NCBI GenBank assembly: GCA_963776935.1
Contig: CAVZOP010000002.1
Span: forward strand, 1,302,001 to 1,366,000
DNA length: 64,000 nucleotides
Reading direction: 5' to 3'
Origin: JALOLG01 sp963776935
GTDB lineage: Bacteria; Actinomycetota; Acidimicrobiia; Acidimicrobiales; Ilumatobacteraceae
The stretch's first letter is position 1; every line of letters starts with the position of its first letter. The notes below the pieces were generated by a model. It did no database searches and had not been told where the DNA came from. It saw nothing but the letters and a program-made list of their open reading frames with translations. Positions 34,416-42,241 of this stretch are shown here, one piece after another. The translations under genes and the position numbers were made by a program.

Positions 34416-34468
34416 CCGATCCGCTCAATCCTGACCGATCCGCTCAATCCTGACCGATTCGCTCAATC
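34412..34468. repeat. three tandem copies of a 19-bp unit
   Basis: CTGACCGATCCGCTCAATC at 34412-34430 and 34431-34449, and with one change (GATT for GATC) at 34450-34468; a fourth partial copy CTGACCGG follows. The array starts at the DUF222 stop and includes the coaE stop, so both convergent genes end in it. Confidence 0.9.
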
Positions 34469-35090
34469 CTGACCGGTCGGTTCGACGGCGGCATCGTGAG
34501 GCAACGCCGTCAGCTCGTCCCAGAGAGCGTCGACCTGCTCGCGCAGCGAGTCGAGGTCGCCGGAGTTGTCGATGACGTGGGTGGCGATCGCGAGACGTTC
34601 TTCGCGCGACACCTGGTTCGCGATTCGCGCTCTGGCGTCGGCCTCGTCCATGCCGCGCGAGGCGACGAGTCGCTCGACCGCGATGTCGACCGGCACGTCG
34701 ACGACCACCGTCGCGCTCGAGGCCTTGGCGCGGCCGCTCGGCGAGCAGCGGGAAGTCGAGTACGACGATGTCGTCGGTGCTCCGCGCGTCGTCGATGCGG
34801 CGGGCCACCTCGACCGCGAGCGCCGGGTGCACGATGTCGTTGAGCGCCTTGAGCGACGGCTCGTCGTTGAACACGATCTCGGCCACCGCCGGCCGGTCGA
34901 GCGACCCGTCGTCGCGCAGGATCTCGGGACCGAAGCGCTCGACCATCTGCTCGAGCACCGGTGACCCCGGAGCCTGCAACTCACGCGCCAAGGCGTCGGC
35001 ATCGATGATCACCGCCCCGCGCTCGGCAAGCTGCGCCGACACCGTCGACTTGCCCGATCCGATACCGCCCGTGAGCCCGACGAGGATCAC
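34463..35090 (-). CDS. coaE: dephospho-CoA kinase, interrupted by a one-base insertion
   Basis: Last step of coenzyme A synthesis. P-loop GLTGGIGSGKSTVSAQLAE at residues 5-23, DADALARELQAPGSPVLEQM, and DDIVVLDFPLLAE are intact. Near 34730 one surplus base after LLAERP shifts the frame; the expected sequence AKASSATVVVDVPVDIAVER and RGMDEADARARIANQ continues in the other frame to a stop at 34463. Corrected length 208 residues. ATG at 35090 overlaps the rpsA stop (ATGA). Confidence 0.92.
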
Positions 35091-36619
35091 CGCCAGCGTC
35101 CCGGGCGAGCGGCGTCAGGCGTCGGGTTCGTCGGCGTCGTGGGGTCGGCCTCGACGACCGAATCGGGGTCGTCGGCCACGACCTCGTCGGCAGGTGCCGG
35201 GTCGACCGCGTCAGGCTCGGCGGCGGCGACCTCGTCGGCGCTGTCGTCCTCGACGGGGGTCGGGTCGACGGCTGCGACGTCGTCGGCGGGCGCGTCCGCG
35301 ATCTCGGTCGGTGACTCCGGCACGGTGGTGGCGGCGTCGGCGGGCTCGGGTGTCTCGCTGCTCTGGTACTCGGCCCACGCGGCCTCGACCTCGTCGGGGT
35401 TGCCCGAGGTCCAGTTGCCGTGCTCGTCGACCTCGAAGTGCTCGCGGTACTCCTCGGCGAGCTCGCCACCTTCGGCGGCCTGCTTGATCGACAGGCTGAT
35501 GCGACGGCGGGCGAGGTCGAGATCGATGATCTTGACCCACAGCTCCTCGCCGGGCGTCACGACCTGCTCGGGAGAGTCGACGTGGTGGGCCGACATCTCG
35601 GAGATGTGGACCAGCCCCTCGATGCCGTCGCCGACCTGGACGAACGCACCGAACTGGACGAGCTTGGTGACCCGGCCGTAGACCAGCTGGCCGACCTGGT
35701 GACCCTCGGCGAACTCCTGCCACGGATCCTGCTGGGTGGCCTTCAGCGACAAGCTGATGCGCTCGCGGCTGAAGTCGACGTCGAGCACCTGCACGGTGAC
35801 CTCGTCACCGACGGCGACGACCGAGCCCGGGTGGTCGACGTGCTTCCACGACAGCTCGCTGACGTGGATCAGGCCGTCCATCCCACCGAGGTCGACGAAG
35901 GCGCCGAAGCTGACCACCGACGACACGACACCCTTGCGGACCTCGCCGACCTTGAGGTCGTTGAGGAACTGGTCGCGCGTCTCCTTCTGCGTCTCTTCGA
36001 GGTAGGCGCGGCGGCTCAACACGACGTTGTTGCGGTTCTTGTCGAGCTCGATGATCTTCGCCTGGACGACGGTGCCGACGTACGGCTGCAGGTCGCGGAC
36101 GCGGCGCAACTCGACGAGCGATGCGGGCAAGAAGCCGCGCAGCCCGATGTCGACGATCAGACCGCCCTTGACGACCTCGATGACCGGACCCTCGACGACC
36201 TCGTCGCGCTCCTTCTTCTCCTCGATCGTGCCCCACGCCCGCTCGTACTGGGCGCGCTTCTTGGACAGGACGAGGCGGCCCTCTTTGTCCTCTTTCGTGA
36301 GGACCAGCGCTTCGACCTTCTCGCCGAGCGTGACGATCTCGGACGGATCGACGTCGTTGCGGATGCTCAGCTCGCGCGCCGGGATGACACCTTCGCTCTT
36401 GTACCCGATGTCGAGCAGCACTTCGTCACGGTCGATCTTGACGACCGTGCCATTCACCATCTGACCGTCCTCGACCTCGACGATGGTGCCGTCGATGGCG
36501 TCAGCGAATGACATGCCGAGATCGTCGGCAACGACCTCTCGGGGGGTGTAGTTGCCCTCCTCGTCGAACGTCCCCATCTCAGAGGTCGTGGCGGAGGTGC
36601 TGGTCGAGGTGTCGGACAA
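35087..36619 (-). CDS. rpsA: 30S ribosomal protein S1
   Basis: mRNA-binding ribosomal protein with four S1 repeats, the actinobacterial form: GQMVNGTVVKIDRDEVLLDI; EGPVIEVVKGGLIVDIGLRG; VRKGVVSSVVSFGAFVDLGG; QLVYGRVTKLVQFGAFVQVG. The acidic, Ala/Asp/Pro-rich tail of about 100 residues is low complexity. Start uncertain: a TTG at 36619 (MSDTSTSTSATT) fits homologues I know; an ATG at 36577 is the alternative; the frame extension to 36730 is unlikely. About 510 residues. Confidence 0.94.
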   Translation of the reverse strand: MSDTSTSTSATTSEMGTFDEEGNYTPREVVADDLGMSFADAIDGTIVEVEDGQMVNGTVVKIDRDEVLLDIGYKSEGVIPARELSIRNDVDPSEIVTLGEKVEALVLTKEDKEGRLVLSKKRAQYERAWGTIEEKKERDEVVEGPVIEVVKGGLIVDIGLRGFLPASLVELRRVRDLQPYVGTVVQAKIIELDKNRNNVVLSRRAYLEETQKETRDQFLNDLKVGEVRKGVVSSVVSFGAFVDLGGMDGLIHVSELSWKHVDHPGSVVAVGDEVTVQVLDVDFSRERISLSLKATQQDPWQEFAEGHQVGQLVYGRVTKLVQFGAFVQVGDGIEGLVHISEMSAHHVDSPEQVVTPGEELWVKIIDLDLARRRISLSIKQAAEGGELAEEYREHFEVDEHGNWTSGNPDEVEAAWAEYQSSETPEPADAATTVPESPTEIADAPADDVAAVDPTPVEDDSADEVAAAEPDAVDPAPADEVVADDPDSVVEADPTTPTNPTPDAARPGRWR

Positions 36620-36778
36620 GGAGTGGACTGCTTTCGGGTGTTCGGACAGGAGGCGAGGCGCACCGGTTCCAGTGCAACGCTGGATGCTATCAGCGGCTCC
36701 GCGCAACCACAGCACGCAGGCCCACAGCACGTAGGCCCTCTGTCACTGCGCGTGTCACCACACGTGTTTCCATCACGC

Positions 36779-36851
36779 TCAGACCCGGTGGGCCACGACA
36801 CCCTCCGGGCGATCGCCCCAACTGGGAAGGTCAGACCCGGTGGGCCACGAC
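36779..36851. repeat. duplicated 3' end of the methyltransferase gene
   Basis: The 21-bp string TCAGACCCGGTGGGCCACGAC, which encodes the last residues and stop of the 36831-37649 gene, occurs at 36831-36851 and again at 36779-36799, 52 bp downstream. The second copy is outside any gene. Confidence 0.85.
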
Positions 36852-37649
36852 AAGGAACTCGGGTGACTCCACCGTCGGGGGCGACGAAGCGTAGGCACCG
36901 GGCTCGACGCTGCTGATCCGGTCGACGGCGAGGCCGTGGCGGCCCAGGATCGAGTGCAGCTCACGCGGTGTGTAACAGCGGGTCCAGAGATCGGTCTCGA
37001 TCGCCTCCCCCGCCTCGTCGCGGACCTCGGTGCGTTCGTGGGCGATGCCGGTCGAAGCATCGAAAGTGGCATCGACGTGGTACTTCACGGCGAAGTAAGC
37101 GTTGAACGCCGACAACGCGAGGGCGCCTCCCGGCTTCAACGCCCTGGCGATTCCGGCCACGACCGCATCGTCGTCGCCGTCGTCGACCATCAGGCCGAAG
37201 GCGCCCTGACAGAGGCAGATCGCGGCGTCGAACTCCTGCTCGAACGGGAGCGCGCGGGCGTCGAGCCGCTCGAACGTGGCGCCGGCGGGCGCGTCATCCT
37301 GGGCCAGTTCGACGAATCGGGCGCTGATGTCGACGCCGTGCACGAGGATCCCGCGTCGGGCCAGCTCGCTCGCGTGACGTCCAGGCCCGCATCCGACGTC
37401 GAGCACGCGTTGACCGGCGACCAGCCCGAGCTCGGCGATGACGTGCTCGACCTCCTGCACGGTGCCCTTGGTGAACGAGTACCGCAGATACGCCGCACCC
37501 AGATGTTCCGCAACGGGTTCGAACCAGTGAACCGGCGGCTCCGCCGCCCCGGTTGGGGCCCCAACCCCAACCTCCTCCCGAGCATGGGGCCCCTTCCCCA
37601 TGCCGGGCCGTCGTTGAGTTGGCGGCTGCGTCGCCCCGGTGCCACTCAC
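36831..37649 (-). CDS. class I SAM-dependent methyltransferase
   Basis: 272 residues. Motif I VLDVGCGPGRHASELARRGI, motif II VHGVDISARF, then ARALPFEQEFDAAICLCQG and ALKPGGALALSAFNAYFAVK. The C-terminal region (TRCYTPRELHSILGRHGL) follows the Methyltransf_11/25 pattern. The substrate is unknown. The first 40 residues are Pro/Gly-rich and cover a perfect 16-bp palindrome at 37551-37566, so they may be an addition. GTG at 37649 overlaps the polA stop (GTGA), supporting this start. Confidence 0.82.
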   Translation of the reverse strand: MSGTGATQPPTQRRPGMGKGPHAREEVGVGAPTGAAEPPVHWFEPVAEHLGAAYLRYSFTKGTVQEVEHVIAELGLVAGQRVLDVGCGPGRHASELARRGILVHGVDISARFVELAQDDAPAGATFERLDARALPFEQEFDAAICLCQGAFGLMVDDGDDDAVVAGIARALKPGGALALSAFNAYFAVKYHVDATFDASTGIAHERTEVRDEAGEAIETDLWTRCYTPRELHSILGRHGLAVDRISSVEPGAYASSPPTVESPEFLVVAHRV

Positions 37650-40312
37650 GTCTTGGCGTCGGCCCAGGTACGGCCCCAGGCGACGTTGACCTCGAGGGGG
37701 ACGTCGAGGTCGACGGCGCCGCGCATCAGCCTCACGACCAGCTCGCCCGCGGCTTCGTGCTCGTCGGCCGGCACCTCGACGAGCACCTCGTCGTGGACCT
37801 GGAGGATCAGGCGGCTCGCGTAGCCGTCGCGCTCGAGCGCCTCGTCGATGCGCACCAGGGCGACCTTGAAGATGTCGGCGGCGAGGCCCTGGATGCCGGC
37901 GTTCATCGCCTGCCGCTCCCCCGCCTGACGGATCCGCCAGTTGGAGTTGAGGAGCTCGGGAATCGGTCGCCGCCGGCCGAACAGCGTCTCGGTGTACCCG
38001 ACCTTGCGGGCCTCGATCACCGTGCGATCCATGTACGCCTTGACGTTGGGGAACGCCTCGAAGTAGGCGTCGAGGATGACCGTGGCCTCCTCGGTCGGGA
38101 TGCTCAGCCGCTGCCCGAGGCCGTACGCCTCCATCCCGTAGGCGAGCCCGTAGGACACCATCTTCGCCTTCGACCGCTGGTCGATGGTGACCGCCTTCGG
38201 GTCGACGTTGAACACGCGCGCCGCGGTGGCGTTGTGGATGTCCTGACCACCGGTGAAGGCGGCGATCAACCCGGGGTCGGCAGCCAGGTGGGCGATGCAG
38301 CGGAGCTCGATCTGGTTGTAGTCGGCGACGAGCAGTTCGTGGCCGGGACCGGGCACGAACGCAGTGCGGAAGACGCGGCCTTCGTCACTGCGCACCGGGA
38401 TGTTGTGCAGGTTGGGACGGTCGGAGCTGAGGCGGCCGGTGCGGGCGACGGTCTGGTTGAACGTGGCATGGATGCGGCCGTCGGGAGCGATCTCGTTGAG
38501 CAGTCCCTCGCCGTACGTGCCGCGCAGCTTCTCGACCTCGCGGTAACGCAGCAGCGGATCGATGAACTCGGGCCACTGGTCGCGCAGCTTCTCGAGCGTG
38601 GCGGCGTCGGTGGAATAGCCCGTCTTGGTCTTCTTGCCGCCGGAGAGGCCGCGTTTCGTGAACAGCAGCTCGCGCAACTGGACGGGCGAGTTGAAGTTCA
38701 GGTCGTCCCGACCCACCACCCGCCGCAGCTCGGCACCGAGGCGCTCGATCTCCTCGATCAGGCGGACGTTGATCGAGCGCAACATCTCGCGATCGACCGC
38801 GATGCCGACGTGCTCCATGCGGGCCAACACGCGCACGAGCGGGTTCTCGATGTCGCGGTAGAGCCCGGTCATCCCCTGCGCTTCGAGGGCCGCCTCGATC
38901 GGACCGGCGATGTGATGCACGGCGAGCGCCTCGCGGCCGGCGAGCTGCGACACGTCGAGGGCGCTGCCGTCGAGATCGAGCTGACCCGCCGCCGCCCCGC
39001 CCCCGCTGGGGGGCGCGAACCCCGTGAACTTCTCGACGAGATCGGCGAGCGCGTACCTCGCCTCGGCGGGGTCGATGAGATAGGCGACGATGGCGGTGTC
39101 GAGCCGGAGCCCCGTCAGATCGTGGCCGGAATCGAGCAGCGCCCGCATGAGCGGCTTGGCGTTGTGACTGCGGACGTTGCCGTGGGCGGCCACGATCGCC
39201 GCCACCGATTCGTCGGCGACCAGCTCGCCAGGAACCCACGCGACGTCGGCGGTCGCGCCGTCGGTGACGATGGCGAGCCCGGCGAGCGCGCCACGGCCCG
39301 GCTCGCTCGTCCACGCCGGCATCACGTCGAGCATCGCCAGTGAACCGATCAGCTCGACGGCGTCGGCCGCCGACTCGACGACGGTGATCTCGGCATGGAG
39401 CTCCTGGCGTTCGGCACCGGCCGCGATCGCCACCTTGGCGTCGCCCAGCGCCTCGGCGAGACGGTCGGCGAACGTGCGGAACTCGAGGAACTCGAACAGT
39501 CGCTTGACCTCGTCGGGCTTGGGCACGATCGCCAGTTCACCGAGGTCGACGCCCTCGAGCGGCGCGTCCGCCGAGAGCACCATCAGCTCGAGGTTCTTGC
39601 GGACCCGCTCCTCGTGTTCCGTGAGCGACGCCCGCAACTTCGGCGTCTGCTGTTCGACGTTGGCGAAGATCCCGTCGAGCCCCCCGTACGTGTTGATCAG
39701 CTTGGCGGCCGTCTTCTCGCCGACACCCGGCACACCCGGCAGGTTGTCGCTGGTGTCGCCACGCAGCGCCGCGTACTGCGGGTACAGCGCGGGCGTCACG
39801 CCCGTCTTCTCGAGGATGCCCGCCTCGTCGTACATCGCGTAGTCGCTGACGCCGCGTCGGTTGTACAGCACCTTGACGTGTGGGTCGGAGACGAGCTGAT
39901 AGCTGTCGCGGTCGCCGGTGACGATGACGACGTCGTCACCGCGCGCGACCAGGCCGGCGGTGGCGGCGGCGATGAGGTCGTCGGCCTCCCAACCCGCGAG
40001 CTCGACCTGCTTGATGCCGAGGGAGTCGAGCACCTCGCGCACCAGCCCCATCTGCTGGCGGAGGATGTCGGGCGCGGCGTCGCGGTTGGCCTTGTACTCG
40101 GGGTCGGCGGCGTGGCGGAACGTGGGCTCTGGCCGGTCGAAGGCGACGAGCATGCCGTCGGGCCGGTGGTCCTTGAGCACGTTGATCAACATCGACGTGA
40201 ACCCGAACACGGCGTTGGTGACCTGCCCGCTCGCGGTCGCCATGTCGGGCGGCAGCGCGAAGAACGCGCGATACGTCAACGAGTTGCCGTCGACCAGGAG
40301 GATCTTCGCCAT
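37646..40312 (-). CDS. polA: DNA polymerase I
   Basis: 888 residues. N-terminal 5'-3' exonuclease (LLVDGNSLTYRAFFALP, GDTSDNLPGVPGVGEKTAAK), a middle domain, and the polymerase with motif A VADYNQIELRCIAHLA, motif B RSKAKMVSYGLAYGMEAYGL and motif C LQVHDEVLVEVP. In the middle domain the proofreading signature FDTET is replaced by a sequence reading AWTSEP, so 3'-5' exonuclease activity is probably absent, as in mycobacterial and Taq PolA. ATG at 40312, 14 nt after the upstream ANTAR regulator. Confidence 0.97.
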   Translation of the reverse strand: MAKILLVDGNSLTYRAFFALPPDMATASGQVTNAVFGFTSMLINVLKDHRPDGMLVAFDRPEPTFRHAADPEYKANRDAAPDILRQQMGLVREVLDSLGIKQVELAGWEADDLIAAATAGLVARGDDVVIVTGDRDSYQLVSDPHVKVLYNRRGVSDYAMYDEAGILEKTGVTPALYPQYAALRGDTSDNLPGVPGVGEKTAAKLINTYGGLDGIFANVEQQTPKLRASLTEHEERVRKNLELMVLSADAPLEGVDLGELAIVPKPDEVKRLFEFLEFRTFADRLAEALGDAKVAIAAGAERQELHAEITVVESAADAVELIGSLAMLDVMPAWTSEPGRGALAGLAIVTDGATADVAWVPGELVADESVAAIVAAHGNVRSHNAKPLMRALLDSGHDLTGLRLDTAIVAYLIDPAEARYALADLVEKFTGFAPPSGGGAAAGQLDLDGSALDVSQLAGREALAVHHIAGPIEAALEAQGMTGLYRDIENPLVRVLARMEHVGIAVDREMLRSINVRLIEEIERLGAELRRVVGRDDLNFNSPVQLRELLFTKRGLSGGKKTKTGYSTDAATLEKLRDQWPEFIDPLLRYREVEKLRGTYGEGLLNEIAPDGRIHATFNQTVARTGRLSSDRPNLHNIPVRSDEGRVFRTAFVPGPGHELLVADYNQIELRCIAHLAADPGLIAAFTGGQDIHNATAARVFNVDPKAVTIDQRSKAKMVSYGLAYGMEAYGLGQRLSIPTEEATVILDAYFEAFPNVKAYMDRTVIEARKVGYTETLFGRRRPIPELLNSNWRIRQAGERQAMNAGIQGLAADIFKVALVRIDEALERDGYASRLILQVHDEVLVEVPADEHEAAGELVVRLMRGAVDLDVPLEVNVAWGRTWADAKT

Positions 40313-40326
40313 CGCCGCGCCGCCGA

Positions 40327-40905
40327 TCAGCCGGGTCGCAGCGAACCGTCGAGGATGCGTTCGGCGACGTCACGCATCTTCGTCCGCTCGCTCATCGCCG
40401 TGCGTTGGATGAACGTGAAGGCGTCGCCCTCGCGCATCCCGCACTCGTCGATCAAGACGCCCTTGGCGCGATCGATCGTCTTGCGCGCCTCGAGCTGCTC
40501 ACCCAGCGCGTCGATCTCGCCCGTGAGGTTGCGCAGCTCGCGGAAGCGGCCGATGGCGACCTCGATGGCCGGGATCAGATCGCTCTTCTGGAACGGCTTG
40601 ACGAGGTAGGCGAGGGCGCCGGCGTCACGCGCCTGCTCGACGACCTCGCGCTGGCTGAAGGCGGTCAGGATCAGCACCCCGCAGATCTTCTCGCGGTTGA
40701 TGATGTCGGCCGCCGTGAGGCCGTCGATGCCGGGCATCTTGACGTCGAGGATGGCGATGTCGGGCAGCAGCTCCCGGGCGAGGTCGACCGCTTCGTCGCC
40801 GCGGCCCGTCTCACCGACGACCTCGTACCCCTCTTCCTCGAGGGTCTCGCGCAGGTCCATCCGGATGATGGCCTCGTCCTCGGCGATCACGACACGGATC
40901 GGCAA
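40327..40905 (-). CDS. response regulator with ANTAR RNA-binding domain (PdtaR-like)
   Basis: 192 residues. Receiver domain (1-120) with acidic pocket VIAEDEAIIRMD, phospho-acceptor Asp in AILDVKMPGIDG, and Lys in LVKPFQKSD. C-terminal ANTAR domain (about 125-185) LEARKTIDRAKGVLIDECGM, which binds tandem stem-loops in mRNA as an antiterminator. In mycobacteria the partner is the kinase PdtaS; no kinase gene is adjacent. ATG at 40905; same strand as polA. Confidence 0.94.
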   Translation of the reverse strand: MPIRVVIAEDEAIIRMDLRETLEEEGYEVVGETGRGDEAVDLARELLPDIAILDVKMPGIDGLTAADIINREKICGVLILTAFSQREVVEQARDAGALAYLVKPFQKSDLIPAIEVAIGRFRELRNLTGEIDALGEQLEARKTIDRAKGVLIDECGMREGDAFTFIQRTAMSERTKMRDVAERILDGSLRPG

Positions 40906-40999
40906 ATCGACATCCTTTCAATGGGAGGGGACAGGCGCTCAGGGCGGGCGCGCTCCATTCAAGCAGAACGGTGTGACGCGCTCTCCCCCGCCGAGCCGG

Positions 41000-41290
41000 T
41001 CAGCGGCTGGCGGTCAGCTTGTCGAGCAGTTCGTCCTGGCGTTGCTCGAGCTCGGCGATCGTGGAAACGATGTGGGCACGGTGGCTGGCCATCGCGTCGG
41101 CGTGCTTGCGGGCGTCGTTGGCCTCGGCCGCGGCCCCCGGGGTCTCGGAGACCAAGGCCCGGATCGCCTGGTCGTCGGCATCGGTGGCGAGGTGGTCGAG
41201 TTGCTCGTCGATCATCGCCAACTCGTCGCGCAACGACTTCAGCCGCGTCGCGACCTGCGACAACCTCCGTTCGACCATCCACGCAGCCAT
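41000..41290 (-). CDS. small coiled-coil protein
   Basis: 96 residues, almost entirely helical with heptads: RRLSQVATRLKSLRDELAMI, DEQLDHLATDADDQAIRALV, IAELEQRQDELLDKL. No cysteines, no signal peptide, no recognised family. ATG at 41290. It lies between the ANTAR regulator and the terminator of the candidate selenoprotein. Confidence 0.65.
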   Translation of the reverse strand: MAAWMVERRLSQVATRLKSLRDELAMIDEQLDHLATDADDQAIRALVSETPGAAAEANDARKHADAMASHRAHIVSTIAELEQRQDELLDKLTASR

Positions 41291-41353
41291 GAACCCGTCA
41301 GGCTACGTGCTCATGACTCGCCCAGCCCGGACACTGCTGATCCCTCTCCCCGC

Positions 41354-41398
41354 TTGTGTCACAGATCCCGGCGAACATCGCCGATGTCGGTGACACAA
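41354..41398 (-). terminator. terminator of the candidate selenoprotein gene
   Basis: TTGTGTCAC (41354-41362) pairs perfectly with GTGACACAA (41390-41398), and a nested hairpin CGGCG-AACAT-CGCCG lies inside. It begins 17 nt after the minus-strand stop at 41415. Confidence 0.6.
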
Positions 41399-41414
41399 AC
41401 TGGGGAAATCGTGG

Positions 41415-42011
41415 TTAGGGGTCGTCGGGTGGGTCGGGTGGCGAGCCGGGCCACAGGTGCTGGGAACCGAGGCGCAGGGCGCGGTTGAAGCGGGCCGACG
41501 CGTTCTCCCAGGCGATCACCTCGGTGAGCTCGACGATCTGATCGTCGTCGAAGTGCTCGCGGACCCGTTCGAACAACGCCGCCGACACGTCGCCGGTGGT
41601 CATCGCGTCGGCATAGGCGAGCGCCGTGCGCGTCGCCGCGTCGAACAGCGCGACCTGCTCGTCGCCGGGCGGTTCGATGTCGAAGCCGCCACGGCCGATC
41701 GCGACGACCGCGCCCAGCTGCTCGTCCGTCATCCCCTGCTCGCTGCCAACTGCAGCGTTGAGGTCCTGTCAGAACACGCACCCGACGAGCGATGCCACCC
41801 GCCGGTTGACGATGGCGTGGGTCGCCGCCGACAGCAGGCCGGACTCGTCGAGGCCACCCCACATCGCCCGCGCCCCACGGTAGATGGAGGGTCGCCGGGC
41901 ATAGACGAGGTGCGGCCCCAGCACCCGCCCCCATCGTTGCGTCTGGGCCGCGAACACCGCCTTCGTCCGGTCGTCGGCCTGCTCAGGATCGATGCCTTCG
42001 ATGCGAGCCAT
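41415..42011 (-). CDS. AhpD/carboxymuconolactone decarboxylase-family protein, candidate selenoprotein (in-frame TGA)
   Basis: Small thiol-peroxidase-like protein, 198 residues if the TGA at 41769-41771 (codon 81) is read as selenocysteine. Upstream: MARIEGIDPEQADDRTKAVF, AATHAIVNRRVASLVGCVF; then TGA; downstream in the same frame: QDLNAAVGSEQG, ELTEVIAWENASARFNRALR, GSQHL. The family has a CxxC redox motif here (typically GCPFC then a D-I/L-N/G stretch); the TGA takes exactly the place of the second Cys, giving C-V-F-U. A hairpin 11 nt after the TGA could be a bacterial SECIS. Alternatives: a nonsense mutation or error, with two fragments (80 and about 105 residues). ATG at 42011. Confidence 0.7.
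41741..41757 (-). promoter_or_regulatory. candidate bacterial SECIS hairpin
   Basis: On the minus strand, 11 nt after the TGA: CGCTGC, loop AGTTG, GCAGCG, a perfect 6-bp stem with a 5-nt loop containing G at its second position; CCT and AGG can extend the stem past an internal bulge. Position and size fit bacterial SECIS elements read by SelB; the call is inference from structure by eye. Confidence 0.45.
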
Positions 42012-42070
42012 ACCCCGAGATTCAACTACGCAGCTCCACCGTCGCGGTGGCCGGTTTCAGTTCAACCCTG

Positions 42071-42144
42071 TGCCCCGACTGGGACTCGAACCCAGACCGT
42101 ACGGATTTTGAGGCCGTTGCCTCTGCCAATTGGGCTACCGGGGC
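42071..42144 (-). tRNA. class I-type tRNA with anticodon CAA
   Basis: 74-nt cloverleaf: acceptor GCCCCGG with TCGGGGC, D-arm GCC...GGC, anticodon arm ACGGC-CTCAAAA-TCCGT, short variable loop, T-arm CTGGG-TTCGAGT-CCCAG, discriminator A, no encoded CCA. The loop CTCAAAA gives CAA, formally Leu(UUG), but leucine tRNAs normally carry a long variable arm, which this lacks. The closing anticodon pair (C31/T39) is mismatched. It lies 59 nt upstream of the candidate selenoprotein gene on the same strand. Confidence 0.75.
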
Positions 42145-42241
42145 GTGGCCGACGAGGCTAGCGGCCGCCATCGTCGGCCCGCTTGTCCCTACCGGTCGGT
42201 AACGCGCGAGACGGCGAGGGATTCGGTCTAGCCTCGCCGCA

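Noticed and set aside
42071..42144. tRNA-Sec for the neighbouring candidate selenoprotein
   Set aside because: The anticodon loop is CTCAAAA (CAA), not TCA, and the molecule is 74 nt without a long variable arm.
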